From the NCBI GenBank assembly GCA_002197995.1, contig NGZR01000006.1, positions 1,178,001-1,242,000 on the forward strand: a DNA stretch of 64,000 bases, read 5' to 3'. Below the pieces are notes generated by a model. It made no database searches, was not told the DNA's origin, and saw only the letters and a list, made by a program, of their open reading frames with translations. The DNA comes from Gaeumannomyces sp. JS-464. Its lineage: Eukaryota; Ascomycota; Sordariomycetes; Magnaporthales; Magnaporthaceae. The translations under genes were made by a program, and so were the position numbers. Within the stretch, counting starts at the first letter, position 1. Every line of letters starts with the position of its first letter. Shown one piece after another: positions 11,441 to 23,714 of this stretch.

Positions 11441-11485
11441 CTTGGGAGGCAGGGACTGGTAGATCCCGACTTTCTGACGTTAAAC
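11441..11485 (+). repeat. LINE 3'-terminal unit, second copy, right part
   Basis: CTTGGGAGGCAGGGACTGGT through GACGTTAAA continues the unit interrupted at 10625. After it the sequence turns into the CT-rich region upstream of the HET gene. Confidence 0.65.
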
Positions 11486-11847
11486 AAACTCTCTCTCTCG
11501 TGTGATCGTCGAAGCTCTCGTCCTTCTCTGGCTGACGCACGGTCTGGGGTCTTCAACAGCGATGGCTCAGTCCGGAACGGGAGCGCAGGGGCAGGCGACC
11601 GTCAAATGACACGTTTGCTAGTGAGCGAATGGCTAGCGAACGGCGAATGCCCACAGACTACCTTTTATTGGACAAGACAGGCGCGGTAGCTGCGGTCACG
11701 CCGGATAAGGTCTGCCTTGCAGCTGACAGCTAGGTCCGAAGTCCTGCAGATATCATGTGAAGTGCGGGGCACAAATGATAATTATTCACGGGAATTTCGC
11801 TCGATGCGGTGTATTCCCCGTTTGTTGCTCTCCAACAATCCCACCCA
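11486..11847 (+). promoter_or_regulatory. Upstream region of the HET-domain gene
   Basis: GC-balanced and free of RIP texture. It opens with a CTCTCTCTCTCG tract, a common fungal promoter feature, and contains no supportable ORF. No clear TATA box. It presumably holds the promoter and 5' leader of the gene starting at 11848. Confidence 0.4.
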
Positions 11848-14800
11848 ATGGCCACGGCATCATCCCCGACGGACGGCGGTGACCGCCCCAGGGGTAAACT
11901 ACTCGACCTTAATACCATTATAAGGAGCGAGTGGACCAGCACGCGCGCTCCTTACCTCGACACCGTGGTTCTCGAAACTATCACAGTTGCTTCTGCAACC
12001 TTTGCTGCAACACAACCCCCGGCTGCCCGGCTCCAACCACCGAGCCGCACCTCATCATTCACTACGACCAGGCCGCCATCGCCCATACCTCTGCTGTCGC
12101 CATCTCCTACACATGGGGCGAATTCGAGCGGCGAAAGGTCGTCATAGGGCACTGCTCTCCGCAAGGCGGACCTGGCGACGCGGTATGCCTCGAGCTCGGG
12201 ATCGAGTGGGATACCTCTGATCTCCAGTGCTGTCTCGCCAGCCTCACCGAGAAGCGTGGCGGGTTCTGGATGGACCAGCTGTGCATACGCCAGGAGCAAC
12301 CACAGGTTGTCGGGAGAACACTCGCAAGCATCCCGACTATCTACCGGAGCCTTGAAGTAGTCGCACTGTTGACCGGGTCCATCTGCCCGTGTGTCCGGAA
12401 GCGCATGGACGAGGTGGTCGAGGGTTCGAGTCCGGGTCCATGACGCATGAGCAGGTCGACGAGCTGTATTCCGAAGCCCAGATAGATGAGTGTGTCAATG
12501 CGAGAGGGCCCGACTCGTGGTTTGACCGGCTATGGACACAGCAAGAGCTCATGTACAGCCAGCGCATCACCGTTCTGCGCGGCTCCCAGTCCGCCTCCGC
12601 ACCCTGCGTGACGAGTGAGGAAGACGCTGGCCAGCTGAAAGGGTTTTGCACGCCTGAAGTACGACCAGGCCCTCAGAGCTGGGTGCTCAGCACGGGACAC
12701 CTTCAAAGCGCTGAGGATCGCGAATTTAAGTTCTTCCGAGAACGCCTTCGGTTCGATGCTGGCATATTGTCATTATGGCAACCCCGATCACGACAACCAA
12801 CCGACGCGGCCGTGAAGCTCGCGCGCTTCTTGCGGGGCGACACAATCGAGAATCCACAATTCCACGTCAACCCGCGGGACGTCAACGGAAGACTCCGCAA
12901 TTCCTGTTTCAGCTGCATAAGCTGGGAAAGTCAACACGCCGGGCAACGCAGCAGCGGGACTACGTCCTCGCCGTCTGGGTCGACTGTCCCGGATACCAGC
13001 TTCCAGACGGGTTTAAGCGCATGAGCTTGCCTGTCCTCCTCGAGGATGCCATCGTTCAGCTCGAGCGCAACTTTGGGATGAGCCCCACGTCCAACGCACC
13101 GGCAGGCTTGTTCGGCAACAGAGAAGGAGGTGGCTATGGCGCCCGACGACATACCTTGCCAAGCCAGTCGGCGACACGCGAGAGATCTACACGTAGTAAG
13201 AAGCCATCATGTTCCCGTCTTCGAGCAGTCGATCCCGGTAGTATCTCTCGGCCCAAAGAGCTTGTCCATATCTTCGCGAGCCGCGCCGTACAGCCAACTA
13301 TTCGGAAACTCCAGCACCTCAGACGCATTCGCCCGACTCCGACCCGTAGTCGCGCAGTTTGCCTCGGAAAGTCTGCATATGGCCGTTTTCACAGATATGA
13401 CGGAGTTTTCCTGGCGACCGACGGAAACGGATCGCATGCTGGACGTCATATTCGGCGCGTCTCTGCTCGACCATGGTGTGTCTGCTCTAACCGAATGGAC
13501 ATTTCCGGAGGCAAGCCATCATGACGTGGTGTACAGAGTTGTATCCTCCGCCCTCGGCCTTCCTCTCGACGCATGCAAGGCCGCCGGTCTCCAACTAATG
13601 GTGTCTCTCGAGCACCCGCGTGCATCGGCCTGTTCCTGCCGTCCGTGGCGCAAGCCTGTGGCCAAAGGACCCTGCCCAGCCTCGATGAACGTTTGCGGAC
13701 CAGCCACATCCATGGCCACCAATACGGGACGTTATGTTTGGCACGGGACCACGTCGGGAATGGGTGCTCTCTAATCGAAACGGCGTTTGTAAAGGCTGGG
13801 CCGCCGGCCGTGTTGGAAGTAGCCGGCATATGGGTTCCTGTGAAGCACACGTCCCTGGATGATGTGCAAGGGATCGCGCTACCATACGGGAGAGACGCCC
13901 GCCTTGGTGGGCCGCAGGTGGGGAAGGAATATTTGACGGGGGATGAGCTTCTCGGATACCTGATGCACGAGCGTCTACGGAGCCTCGCCACCGAGATGAG
14001 GGTGCGGGACATCCCGCCTGGGAGTGGCGATGTCGGAGGATCGGGAACCGGGGCGAGGGAGTCAGGGAACGGGAGTGGACGGAAGCGGTATCAGAGCTGC
14101 ACTATTCCAAACCGGCGGAGAGAGGGCCCTCTGTTTACGAGGCTGCCTTTATCAGCGAGGGCCTTGAGACTCAAGATCTTGTCCTGGATCTCGAGATGCA
14201 TAAGGCCAAGACTCAAGGAAGGGTACCGGCGGATTCAATGGACATGCGTGAGTCTCTTTCCTCACCATCACCCTTCGCACTAATTAACCTCCAAAGAGCC
14301 CCACATCACTCTAAAATCCAAGCCCGGTTTTTTTTTTTTCACTGACGTCGAAAAGGACTGCGGATCCGAGCTGTATGCCGACTTCGCCGACCACGAGGAC
14401 GCCCGAGCGGGTCTGGATGCCCTTGAACGATCGCTCCAAAACCCACCGGCACCAGCACCAGTGCCAACACCCGCAAATCATCCACCGCTGGCTGCAGGGG
14501 TACCGCTGTGACGGCCCCCGCTCCCCTGGGCCGACAAGTGGAGGATCGTCGTCTTCGAACAACCCGCCCCAGCCGGGACAGTCTGGGCAGAGCCGACCAA
14601 CTGCCCTAGCCTCCGTTCCCGGTGCCTGCTCTCCGTCTGGATCGCCACATAACCTGCCTAAGTGGCTGGCTTTGTGTGTCAACACAGGGACGATGTACAA
14701 AACTCTGGCCGAGATCGACGTTTCGGGTTCGCAGTCAGACGCGACCTGCTTCCTGAGAATGAAGGAGGAATACATCAAGGCCCGCGGTTACCGATACAGG

Positions 14801-15412
14801 TTCAGATTCCTGATGAAACCGACTCATGTGGAGTTCGTGCAGGTAACAAGATTCACTCCCTATCGCGCTCTCCAAGGCAGAAGCGACGGTATCATAATAT
14901 CACAGGCCCAACATTCCCTCTGGCTCCCACGTTACTAATCAAGTCACCGACAATAGTTCACACTATGGCATGTCCGATCAGGCTACATATCCATCTTCGC
15001 GAGACCCAACAGCATTCCGCCTGCAAAGAACCCAAGATACGAATGCAGCCGCGGCCCGCACCGAAACTCGCCCCCGATGCCGCCCGAGGTCTTCGCCCAC
15101 TACCTGGAGCACGGGGATGGAGACCTGGACCCGAACCGCAACAACTGGCTGCCCCGCCTCCCAAAGCGGGTGGGGACAAGGTCATCCAGTGCAACATCCC
15201 CGAGTCCGGCTGGGGCGTGCACGTGATCGAGGGCCCCAACGTTGAGGGGATCTTCTGGATAATGCTGCTCACCATCGCCGCGGGCTTCCTCTTCCGTCAT
15301 CTGGTCCGCAAGCCGGGGGGTCGTCCAGGGCGGGTCTGGTGCCGGCTCGCTGATTGTTGCTCTCCCCGCTGCCGTCCTTGGGGCGTTCTTGTTCCATCTG
15401 CAGAGGTCATAA
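11848..15412 (+). CDS. Large HET-domain protein with C-terminal membrane segments; frame broken as given
   Basis: The start is MATASSPTDGGDRPRG (ATG 11848). The HET domain, known from fungal non-self recognition and cell-death proteins, shows AISYTWGEF (about 12100), WMDQLCIRQ (12270), YRSLEVVALLTG (12345) and FDRLWTQQEL (12520). Further blocks keep coding character: DYVLAVWVDCPGYQLPDGF, SLIETAFVKAGPPAVLEVAG, YEAAFISEGLETQDLVLDLE, CVNTGTMYKTLAEIDVSGSQ, PPMPPEVFAHYLEHGDGD, GWGVHVIEGPN, then hydrophobic segments to TAA 15410-15412. Two canonical introns fit in phase: 14248-14296 and 14843-14956. The coding frame changes at about ten places, each explained by one missing base, several clearly in runs (GGGG near 15173, G-run near 15320, TTT near 12002). 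RIP-type stops are absent. Expected length is about 1,140 residues. Either an intact gene with sequencing gaps or a recent pseudogene. Confidence 0.75.
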
Positions 15413-15530
15413 ACGTGTCTAATGGTCCCGTCTTATATTTCCTCGTTTTTTCCAATATCCCTTCGTTCTTACCACAGTTATATCTAAGGCAGCATGCACA
15501 CGAAAGCGCTTGGTCTGGCTTGGCAATACA
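15413..15530. other. 3' flank of the HET gene
   Basis: About 118 bp of GC-balanced sequence between the HET stop and the left end of Fot1-C. Likely 3' untranslated region; no separate feature seen. Confidence 0.4.
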
Positions 15531-15676
15531 AGTCGGAGCACCCCATGGCCGCGCACCCCCATGACCGCGCACGGGCGTACCTCCACCACTGGTGCAACGG
15601 GCACACAATTTATTTCCACCGTTCGATCAATTTTCATCCGTTTAATCTAGTTTTTATTGCATTTTGTAAGCGGAAA

Positions 15677-17200
15677 GATGGCCGTTCGTTATACAAAAAA
15701 AATATCAATAAAGCTTTCGATTTATTCCGCCGGGGGCGGTTAATCCGTAATGCCGCCCAGGAGATGGCGATTCCGGAGTCCACTTTCCGGGGCCGGGTTT
15801 ACGGCGCGGAAGCCATCCAGCAAGCAAAAAAGCCACGGTAACGGCTTTCCGGTGTACAAAAGAAGCATTTAGCTATTTGGGTACGCCTGCAAACCGCTTT
15901 AGGGCTTCCTTTAACGCACGGAAAGTTACGCTATTACGCGTAAAAGTTTTTTAAAGCCGCCGGGCGACTTTACGCCTTTGGAGAAACGTTAGCCGGCGGC
16001 TTTTTTTGCAGCGGCATCCGGAAATCCAAATTTACAAAAGCCGGGGCATGGAAAAGGAACGCGTTAACGGTGTTACAACGGCCGTAATTAAGGAATGGTA
16101 ATACCGTTTCGAAATACTGGAAATTAAAAAAATTCCTTTTAATACCGCTGGAACGTCGACGAGGGCGGCTTTTAAAAGGGCCGCACGGGCAACAGCTTGG
16201 TTTTAAATGTTTCGGGCGCCCGGCCGTTGCAAAAAAAAAGCCGGGAAGCGCATTTGGACCTTTTTTTATCGAATGCATTTTTTTACGAGGGTAAAGCTTC
16301 GGCCGTTTTTATATTTAAAGGAAAATACGTGCAAAACTAATAGTTTTTCGAAGAAACGGCTAATTTAACTATTAAAAATTTACTTATACGAATAAGGGTG
16401 GATTACGGATTGCACCAGCGTTAAATGGCTTAAAAAGATTTATTTCCCGGCTACCCGCCCGACCTTCCTTTTAAAGCGCTTTTTAATCCTAAATGGCTAC
16501 GAATTTTACGTTATAAAACGTTTTTAATTCTTTTGCTATTAAAACCACGTTTTTTTTTATTGCCAGCCTACTTGTCGTACGTTTTGCAACCATTTAATTT
16601 GGTGGTTTTTTCATTTTAAAAAGGGCGTATAAAGCCGTGGTTTTCGCTTTAGCTTTTTTTTATTGCTTTACGGCGGTAAGCAAACGAAAGTTTTTAAAAG
16701 CATATAGCACGTATAAAATAAAAGCATTACGCAGTTAATATTAAAGCGGGTTGGTATGCATTTGGCTTATAGCCGGTGCGTTTAACAAAGCTGCTTATAA
16801 GCCTTTTTAAACGGCTTTTGCTCGAAAACTTTAACAAAGCGATTACAAAGCTTTTAAAACCTTTACAAAGCAATAAAAGCGACGGGAAACCTTTCGAAGC
16901 TATTTAACGCCCGTTAAAAAAATTAAAACATTTTTAAACAAAATTTAAAGTTAGCTTTTTAAATAAAAAACTTTAGCCGTACAATCCAACACCTTTATTA
17001 AACGGCTTTAATTTAGGAAAATTTGTAAAAGTTACGAGTTAAAAAATTTAAAAATTACTATAGCGTCGCAAAAAATTAAAACGCTAAAGCATAATTAAAA
17101 CATTGTAAAAACGGAAAAGGAAAGCAGTTAAAGCCGGACCCGAACGAGATTTTTGTATTTGGAAGCAGATTTACTAAGAAAGACGTAGGATTTTGGAAAA
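15677..17200 (+). pseudogene. Transposase of Fot1-C, broken
   Basis: The N-terminal helix-turn-helix is well kept: AVRYTKKNINKAFDLFRRG, then IRNAAQEMAIPESTFRGRV (ATG 15677, frame to TAA 15841), the Psq/Tc5-like region of Fot1 enzymes. Beyond it the frame decays. Near 16395-16515 a run reading GWITDCTSVKWLKKIYFP and FLILNGYEFYV corresponds to the second catalytic region, with LDGH changed to LNGY. The first catalytic Asp region is not readable. GC falls steadily from left to right, so the left third escaped most RIP. Confidence 0.72.
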
Positions 17201-17353
17201 GCTTAAGGCATTACTGGAATCGTCGGACGATTTTAAACAGGAAAATGCTTAAAATTGCATCGTTATGCGTTGTAAATAAGTTTATTTTGCAAATATAAAA
17301 CGGCGTTTATTAGTGGTGCGGATTTATACACTCGTGCGCGGTTATAAAAGTGC

Positions 17354-17776
17354 TGTTACGACTAGTATGCAAGTTTTAGGGCGGCAGGACGGAAGGGTCC
17401 TAAGCGGTGCCCTTGCCCCGCACTCGGACACGTGGAGTTACGTAACCCCAGCTGGATTTTTGGATTTGTGTTAAAAAAACCACAAATCCACAAAACCAAA
17501 AGGATTTTAAATTTGTGTTAGCGAAACTACAAATTTATAAATCCCCAACATAAGGCAAAAAGCAGCGTATATATAAAAATGGATTTCTTATTATTTTAGG
17601 TAGTTTTAATTAAGGCTTCGGCATTAATTAACTTAAGTTAGCTTTTAAGCATCCTTTAAGGTAAGCAATTAAATTGTCCTTTTAAGTTACGTATTTCCTT
17701 ATTTATTAGCATTAGCGATATTATCTTTTCCACCCTCGAAATGCTTTACTTTAAAAGCAAACCTTTAATTGTAACA
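17354..17776 (+). repeat. Gypsy-1 5' LTR
   Basis: TGTTACGACTAGTATGC to ATTGTAACA. More AT-rich than its 3' partner; nearly all differences are transitions. A TATATATAAAA stretch at about 17567 could be the LTR TATA box. Confidence 0.85.
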
Positions 17777-17879
17777 TTTTAATTAATTTTATTTAGTACT
17801 TCGTTAAAAGGAAAACAATACAGCCATAGCGAGCAGTAGTAAAAAGCTTAAAAAGGAAAAGATTACGGTTTTTACCTTT

Positions 17880-20800
17880 AACGGTGTTAAGTACGACTTC
17901 GACGAAGCCGCTAATACGGCTAGCCTTTTTAAGCTTATAAGGGAAGAGACCGCCAAAGGCTAAGCCGAGGTAAAGCAATTTACTACGAAATTGCTATTTT
18001 TCGAAGCGCTTATTACGGTTAAAGCGTACAAGTTTCCGTCCCGGATTTTACGAAGGGAAAAACAGCAAGCTTAAAACGTTTTTTTACCAAATGCAAAAGC
18101 TATTTTAAATTTTACGAATAGCCATTCGTAAACGAGAAATAAAAGGTTGCTTACGTTGCTATTAAGCTAAACGGCAAAATGAAGGAATAGTTTTAGCTAA
18201 CCTAAAGTAACTACCTTAAAAGGTATAAAAATAGCTAAAAAATTACTAAACTTATTTTCGCTAACTTCGAAACTTTCGAAAAAAAATCGAAAAGTGTTCG
18301 AAATAGTTAACGAAACCCGAATCGCTAAGAAAAACTTATTAGCTTTTAAATAGCGAAAGCCTATAGCCAAATACGCAGCGGACTTTTAACGGATTAGCAT
18401 TAAGCTTAGTTAAAGCGACGCTACGTTAATGCTGCACTTTTACAACGGGTTACGCGAAAACGTAGAAAACGAACTCGCGAAGCAGGATCGTTTTAAGTTT
18501 TTTACAAATTACGTTAAAAACGCGGTCCGTATTAGCGATAAATTATATAAGCGATAATAAAAAAAAAGGATATGGTTTTAAAAGCGCGGTATAAAATAAC
18601 AAGGCTAATTAAAAAAAAGCCAAATAATAACCTATTACGGTTTACAAAACGCACTTAAGCTTTATAAACCTTAATACGGAAGCCGTTTATTAGTAATAAA
18701 AGCAGCAAAAAAAGCTGAAATAAAATTTAAAAAACGGGAAATGTTTTAAATGTGGCTAAACTAGCCATATAAAAGTTAATTGCTTTTAACGGGATAGTAA
18801 CCGCTAAATAGCTAACTTTTAATAAACGTACGAAAGCCCGGCATAAAAAGAGTTATATTTCGGCCCGGCGTTTAATTGGATAAACTGCTATAATAAATCG
18901 TGCATTATATTAGTTCGATAAAAAAGCTACCGGATAATATTTTCGAAAACCTCGAAGCATTTATATGCTTAAAGTTATAAGGTTTAAATACGATAGTAAA
19001 GGAAAATAGCGGATTATTTCCGAATTCGAAAATTCGGAAAAAAAAAACGATACCGCTTTTCGCGGGATTTAAAAAGGAGTAACCTTAATAAATGGCGCGG
19101 AGAAAGGTAAGCCCGAAAAAAGCTTTTAAGCTAAACACACCTTTTCCGAAAGTCGGAAAACTTTAACACCGACGTTAAAATAAACCGAAATGGTTAAAAT
19201 TTTAAAACGGCGAGTTTTAAAAACGAGCGAAAGGTTCGAACGGCGGAACCTTCGTACTTATAGTTCGTAAAAAGCAGGCAAACTGGAAAAACCAGTACGC
19301 TTTTACGCTTTTCGATATTTCGGCGTGTTTTTAAAACGTTAAGGTTTTAAAATACCTAAATGGCTCGTTATATTACGCTATTTTAGCGAATAAAAACGAC
19401 GGTTAACCTTTATCGTAGTTTAGCGACCAATAAAAAGTTAAATATATTAGCTATAAATTTAACGACGCAAGCGAGCCAAAATAAGCTACGCTAAAACTTA
19501 AAAACCACCTTAGTATTAATATAAAATACCCCGGACATTTGTACTTTTTTTAAGCAAAATGCATTTATAAAAAGTGCAAATTCCATTTACGATTTAAACT
19601 TAAATACGATTTTTTCCGCGGAAATTAAAAAGCGAGCCAAAAGTTAAACCCCGTTTAACATTTTAATTGCCACGGTAAAAGCCAGCCCGGATTGGCAAAT
19701 TCACCGCAATTTTTAAACCTAGCGAACGGCATCCGATATTATGTATTACTAAAATGTTTAATTAAGGAAAATGCGAAATTATAAAATGCAAAAAGCATAT
19801 AGCATAAAAAGCGAAAGCTTAACATTAAAAAATCGCCCGAACGTACGTGCCGTTTAACTTAAACAAAAGGACGAACGTACGGTACTTGTTCTTTTTATTA
19901 AAAAATTAAAAAAACCACTCGAATAAAAGGCACGGAATGGGAAAAAGGGAAAACCGATAAAAACCTTCGCAATAGCAAAATCGATTTAACTATACAACTT
20001 ATTAACATTTCGGATGAAATATTAAAAGGAAAAGGTTAAAATATTAATCGATTGCGAAATATAAAGCGATTATATATCGCTATAAGCGGTTAAACGGTGT
20101 AAAATTCCTATAAAACGGAAATACCAATCGTATTAACTAAAAACGGTCGAAAAAATACCTATCGCTTATAATAAAAATGGATCGACCGAAAAACGTAGCT
20201 AATAATATTACGCACCCGGAATGGGGAAAACGTTATTATTATATTGGATAAGCTGGATATAAAAAAAGAAACGTAATTTTCGAAATCTTTTAATTTAGGA
20301 AAAATAACTTACGGATAAATTGGGTTACCGGCTAAGTCCAATAAAAAAAACCACGAATAATTAAAACAGTTTACCAATTACGAACCTTAAACCATAAGCA
20401 TAAAAAGCAACGAAAAAAGGTTATAACGGTAATAAAATTTGGCAATTTACTTTTGCATTTAGCATTAACGAATACGCAATTATCCAAAGCGAAAAGCGAT
20501 TAAAACAGTCCAATTAATACCAAAAAACGGCTCGCGAATATTCCAAAAGAATATTACAAATACGAAAAATTGTTTCGGAAAAACCTAAAAACGGTGCTTC
20601 CTAAATATGGACCGTTCGATTTTAAAATTAAACTTAAGCCAAATACGCAGTTTAAATACCAAAAGCTGTACTAATTTAGCTTTCGGTAATAAAAAGTGCT
20701 AAAAGAACAATTAAAGGAAAACTTACGAAAAGGATATATTAAACCTTTCGACTTTTTAATAAAACACGAAATCCTATAAAAAAAAAATAAAACGGAACAA

Positions 20801-23340
20801 ATATGCGTCGATTACCGCCCGCTAAACGAGGCTACGATAAAAGATCGGTATTTTTACCTTTTATTGATAAATTGCGCGATAAGCTCGGCAAAACCTAGTA
20901 CTTTACGGCTTTAGATTTACGGAAAGCTTATAGCTTAATACGGATTAAAGAAAGTTAAAAGTGGCTTACGGCTTTTAAAACGAAGCTTAAATGCTACGAG
21001 TTTTTGGTAATAACCTTCGGGCTTATTAACGCATTAGCCACGTTTTAAAGGATAATTAACCATATATTACGCGAGTATTTTAACGTTTTCGTTTTCACGT
21101 ATTTGGATAATATCTTAGTTTTTTCGAAAACGATGGAAAAGTATAAATAGCACGTGCATAAAATGCTTTAAAAATTGCTTAACGCAAAACTCCTCGTTAA
21201 ACTAAAAAAGTGCGAATGGCATTCGTAAAAAGTCGCTTTTTTAAAGTTTATAATTACATTTAAATAGGTTTGCATAAACCTTAAAAAAGTTAAGGAAATT
21301 AAAAAATGGCTTATATTTAAAAACGTTACGAAAATACAAAGGTTTTTAAAATTTTTAAACTTTTACAAACGGTTTATCCGTGGTTATAGCAAAATCGCTA
21401 TACTATTTACGAACTTTACTAAAAATAACCATTAGTTTTATTAGGAAAAGCAAAAACAAAAGGCTTTCAAGCAATTACGAAACGCCGTATTAAAAAAACC
21501 AATATTAGCATTCCTAAACCCAAAAAAACCTTTCGAAATTAAAACCAACGCGTCGAATTACGCGATCGGTAGCTAATTTGGACAGCGGAACGACTAAAAA
21601 CGGTTGCACTTTTACGCTTTTTTTCGCAAAAGCTAAATAAACCTAAGTTAAATTACCAAATTTACGATAAAAAACTTTTGGCGATAATTTAAGCATTTGA
21701 AAAATGGCGGCCACATTTTTATAAAACGAAACATTAAGTTATAATATATACGAATTACAAAAACCTAACGCATTTTATTATAACAAAAACCTAAATAAGC
21801 GATAAATCCGTTAAAACGAATTTTTGCAAAACTACGACATCCGGATCGAATACCGGAAAAAAATCGGAAAACGGCCGGGCGGACGTTTTAAACCGACGAC
21901 CGAACTATTAGGTTGCAATACTTAAAAAAATACAAATAATTTTAACGAAAGGATTAAACGGATTTTTAATCCCGGTATAAAAGATACTCGCTAAAACGGT
22001 TCGATAAGGAAAAGTTTAAACCCCAAAGAAAATTTAACAGGTTTATAACCAGCTAATATACGGCTACCAAAGCGTAAAAAAAACGTAAAAACGGCTATAA
22101 TAATACTACGGGTTCGCAAAAATTCGAGCCGAAATATAAAACGCAATAAAGGATTGCGAAAGTTATGCTAAAAATAAAGCCAATAGGCATAAACCGTACG
22201 GGTTATTGTAACTTTTGCTAGCACCGAATGGAGCATGGCAAAAAGTTACTATAAATTTCGTTATTAAACTTTCCTAATCCAAAAAACGGATAACCGGAGT
22301 AAAATACGACAATATATTGGTAGTAATAAACAGGCTTACCAAATACGCCTTATTTTTACCATATAAAAAAGCAGCGACGTTATAAAGCTAACGTACGTTT
22401 TTATTAGGCACGTAATAGCGGAGCACGGTACGCCGAACCGCTTAATTACGAATAAAAATAAGCTATTTATAAGCAAATTTTAAAAAAAATTTACGAATAA
22501 ACTAAAAGCGGAACATTTTTTATCCATAGTTTACCACTTTTAAACAAATGGATAAATAAAGCGGATAAACCAAACCATAAAGCAGTATTTACGTTATTAC
22601 GTTAATTATAAACAAAACGATTAGGTATAACTACTTTTTATAGCTTAGTTCGCTTATAACAATTTAATTTATAAAAGCATAGGAATTAACGTTTTATGCG
22701 AACTACGGGTTTACGCTTACAACGTATAAAAAACCCAAGGCAGGAAAATATGTTTTAATAGCGGAAATACAAATAACGGAATTTATTAAACTGCATAAAC
22801 ACCTTTAAACAAAGCTAAAAAAATTGCGGCACAGCATAGCTATTTAAGCAAATAAAAAAAAGATCGAAAAAACAAACCTTTAAAAAAAAGAATAACGTTT
22901 ATCTTTTTCGACGAAATATTAAAACGAAACGACCGAGCGATAAGCTAAACCATAAAAAATTAGGACCGTTTAAAATACTAAAAAAGGTTTCGAACGTAAA
23001 TTACAAATTCCGATTACTATTAACCATAAAATCCTACCCGGTTTTTTATATTTCCCTATTCGAACTAGCGTTATCGGGTTTTAAAAACGACAAGTTAATA
23101 GAAATTAACCCGGAATAAAAATACGAAATTAAAAGGATTTTAAACTATAAGCCGAAAAATAGGCCTAAAAAGTACCTGGTTAAATGGAAAAAGTACGGCT
23201 ACGGAAAAAACACGTAGGAAAAAGGAATTAACTTTATAAATTGCTAGGAAGCCTTAACGAAATACCGGTAAAACGCTTACAAAAAGGTTAGCAAAAGGAC
23301 GGCGAAACGACGATCTTTTTTAAAAACACCTACGATATTT
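17880..23340 (+). pseudogene. Gypsy-1 gag-pol, broken
   Basis: Gag: FYNGLRENVENELAKQDRFK near 18440-18500, and a CCHC knuckle CFKCG.TSHIKVNC near 18742-18783. Reverse transcriptase: VDYRPLNEATIKDR near 20808, ALDLRKAYSLIRIKES near 20915, and FTYLDNILVFSK near 21095-21130. The last normally reads YLDDILVF, so one catalytic Asp has become Asn. RNase H and integrase follow but are faint. The C-terminal chromodomain (about 23100-23290) is recognisable by YEIKRIL, KYLVKWKKYGYGKNT and INC.EALTKYR. Chromodomains of this class can steer integration to marked chromatin. More than a hundred stops make the product impossible. Confidence 0.8.
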
Positions 23341-23359
23341 CCAAAAAGAAACCGCCGGT

Positions 23360-23450
23360 TCTTTTAGCTTAGCCGGGAATTAAACCCGGGATTTACAAAA
23401 TGGGTGCTATAAGTAATACCGCTTTACTATTGGGTTAAAAGGAAGCAGCA
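23360..23450 (-). tRNA. tRNA-like remnant (possible Thr-TGT), inside Gypsy-1
   Basis: On the minus strand an anticodon-arm-like CCCATTTTGTAAAT (loop TTTGTAA) precedes a good T arm, CCGGG TTTAATT CCCGG. The upper anticodon stem and variable loop seem deleted, and the D arm is not clean, so it is at best a relic. It could be chance similarity. Confidence 0.25.
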
Positions 23451-23552
23451 CTTACCGGAACCAAATAAGGCAAAAAAGCTTGCGCCGAACGGTTAGCAAA
23501 AAAAAAAAAGAATAAAAGTTCGATAAGCTCCGGGGCAAGCCCGAAAACTATT

Positions 23553-23640
23553 AACCTTTACGGTTATGCCGGGATTCGAACCCGAAACCTCGGCAGGAAA
23601 ACTAAAACTACGCTTAATGCGCTATAAAACTTAAGGAAAT
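23553..23640 (-). tRNA. tRNA-like remnant, inside Gypsy-1
   Basis: On the minus strand TCGGG TTCGAAT CCCGG forms a perfect T arm. It is followed by CATAACC, which pairs with AGTTTTA 60 bases upstream if G-to-A changes are allowed. TA plus GCGC/GCG could be a short D arm. The anticodon stem does not pair in the present sequence. Identity is not assignable. Confidence 0.3.
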
Positions 23641-23714
23641 TATTAAAAGGAGTTACAACTTACTTTGGTTAAAAAGGGCAAACAGGTCCAAGTTAGGATT
23701 AACCCGGACGTTTG

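Noticed and set aside
12775..13524. 249-codon ORF taken as a separate protein
   Set aside because: Only its middle (DYVLAVWVDCPGYQLPDGF...) is real coding; the rest is a wrong frame of the HET gene.
13446..14012. 188-codon minus-strand ORF opposite the HET gene
   Set aside because: Arg/Ser-rich shadow of the plus-strand coding sequence, no start context or homology.
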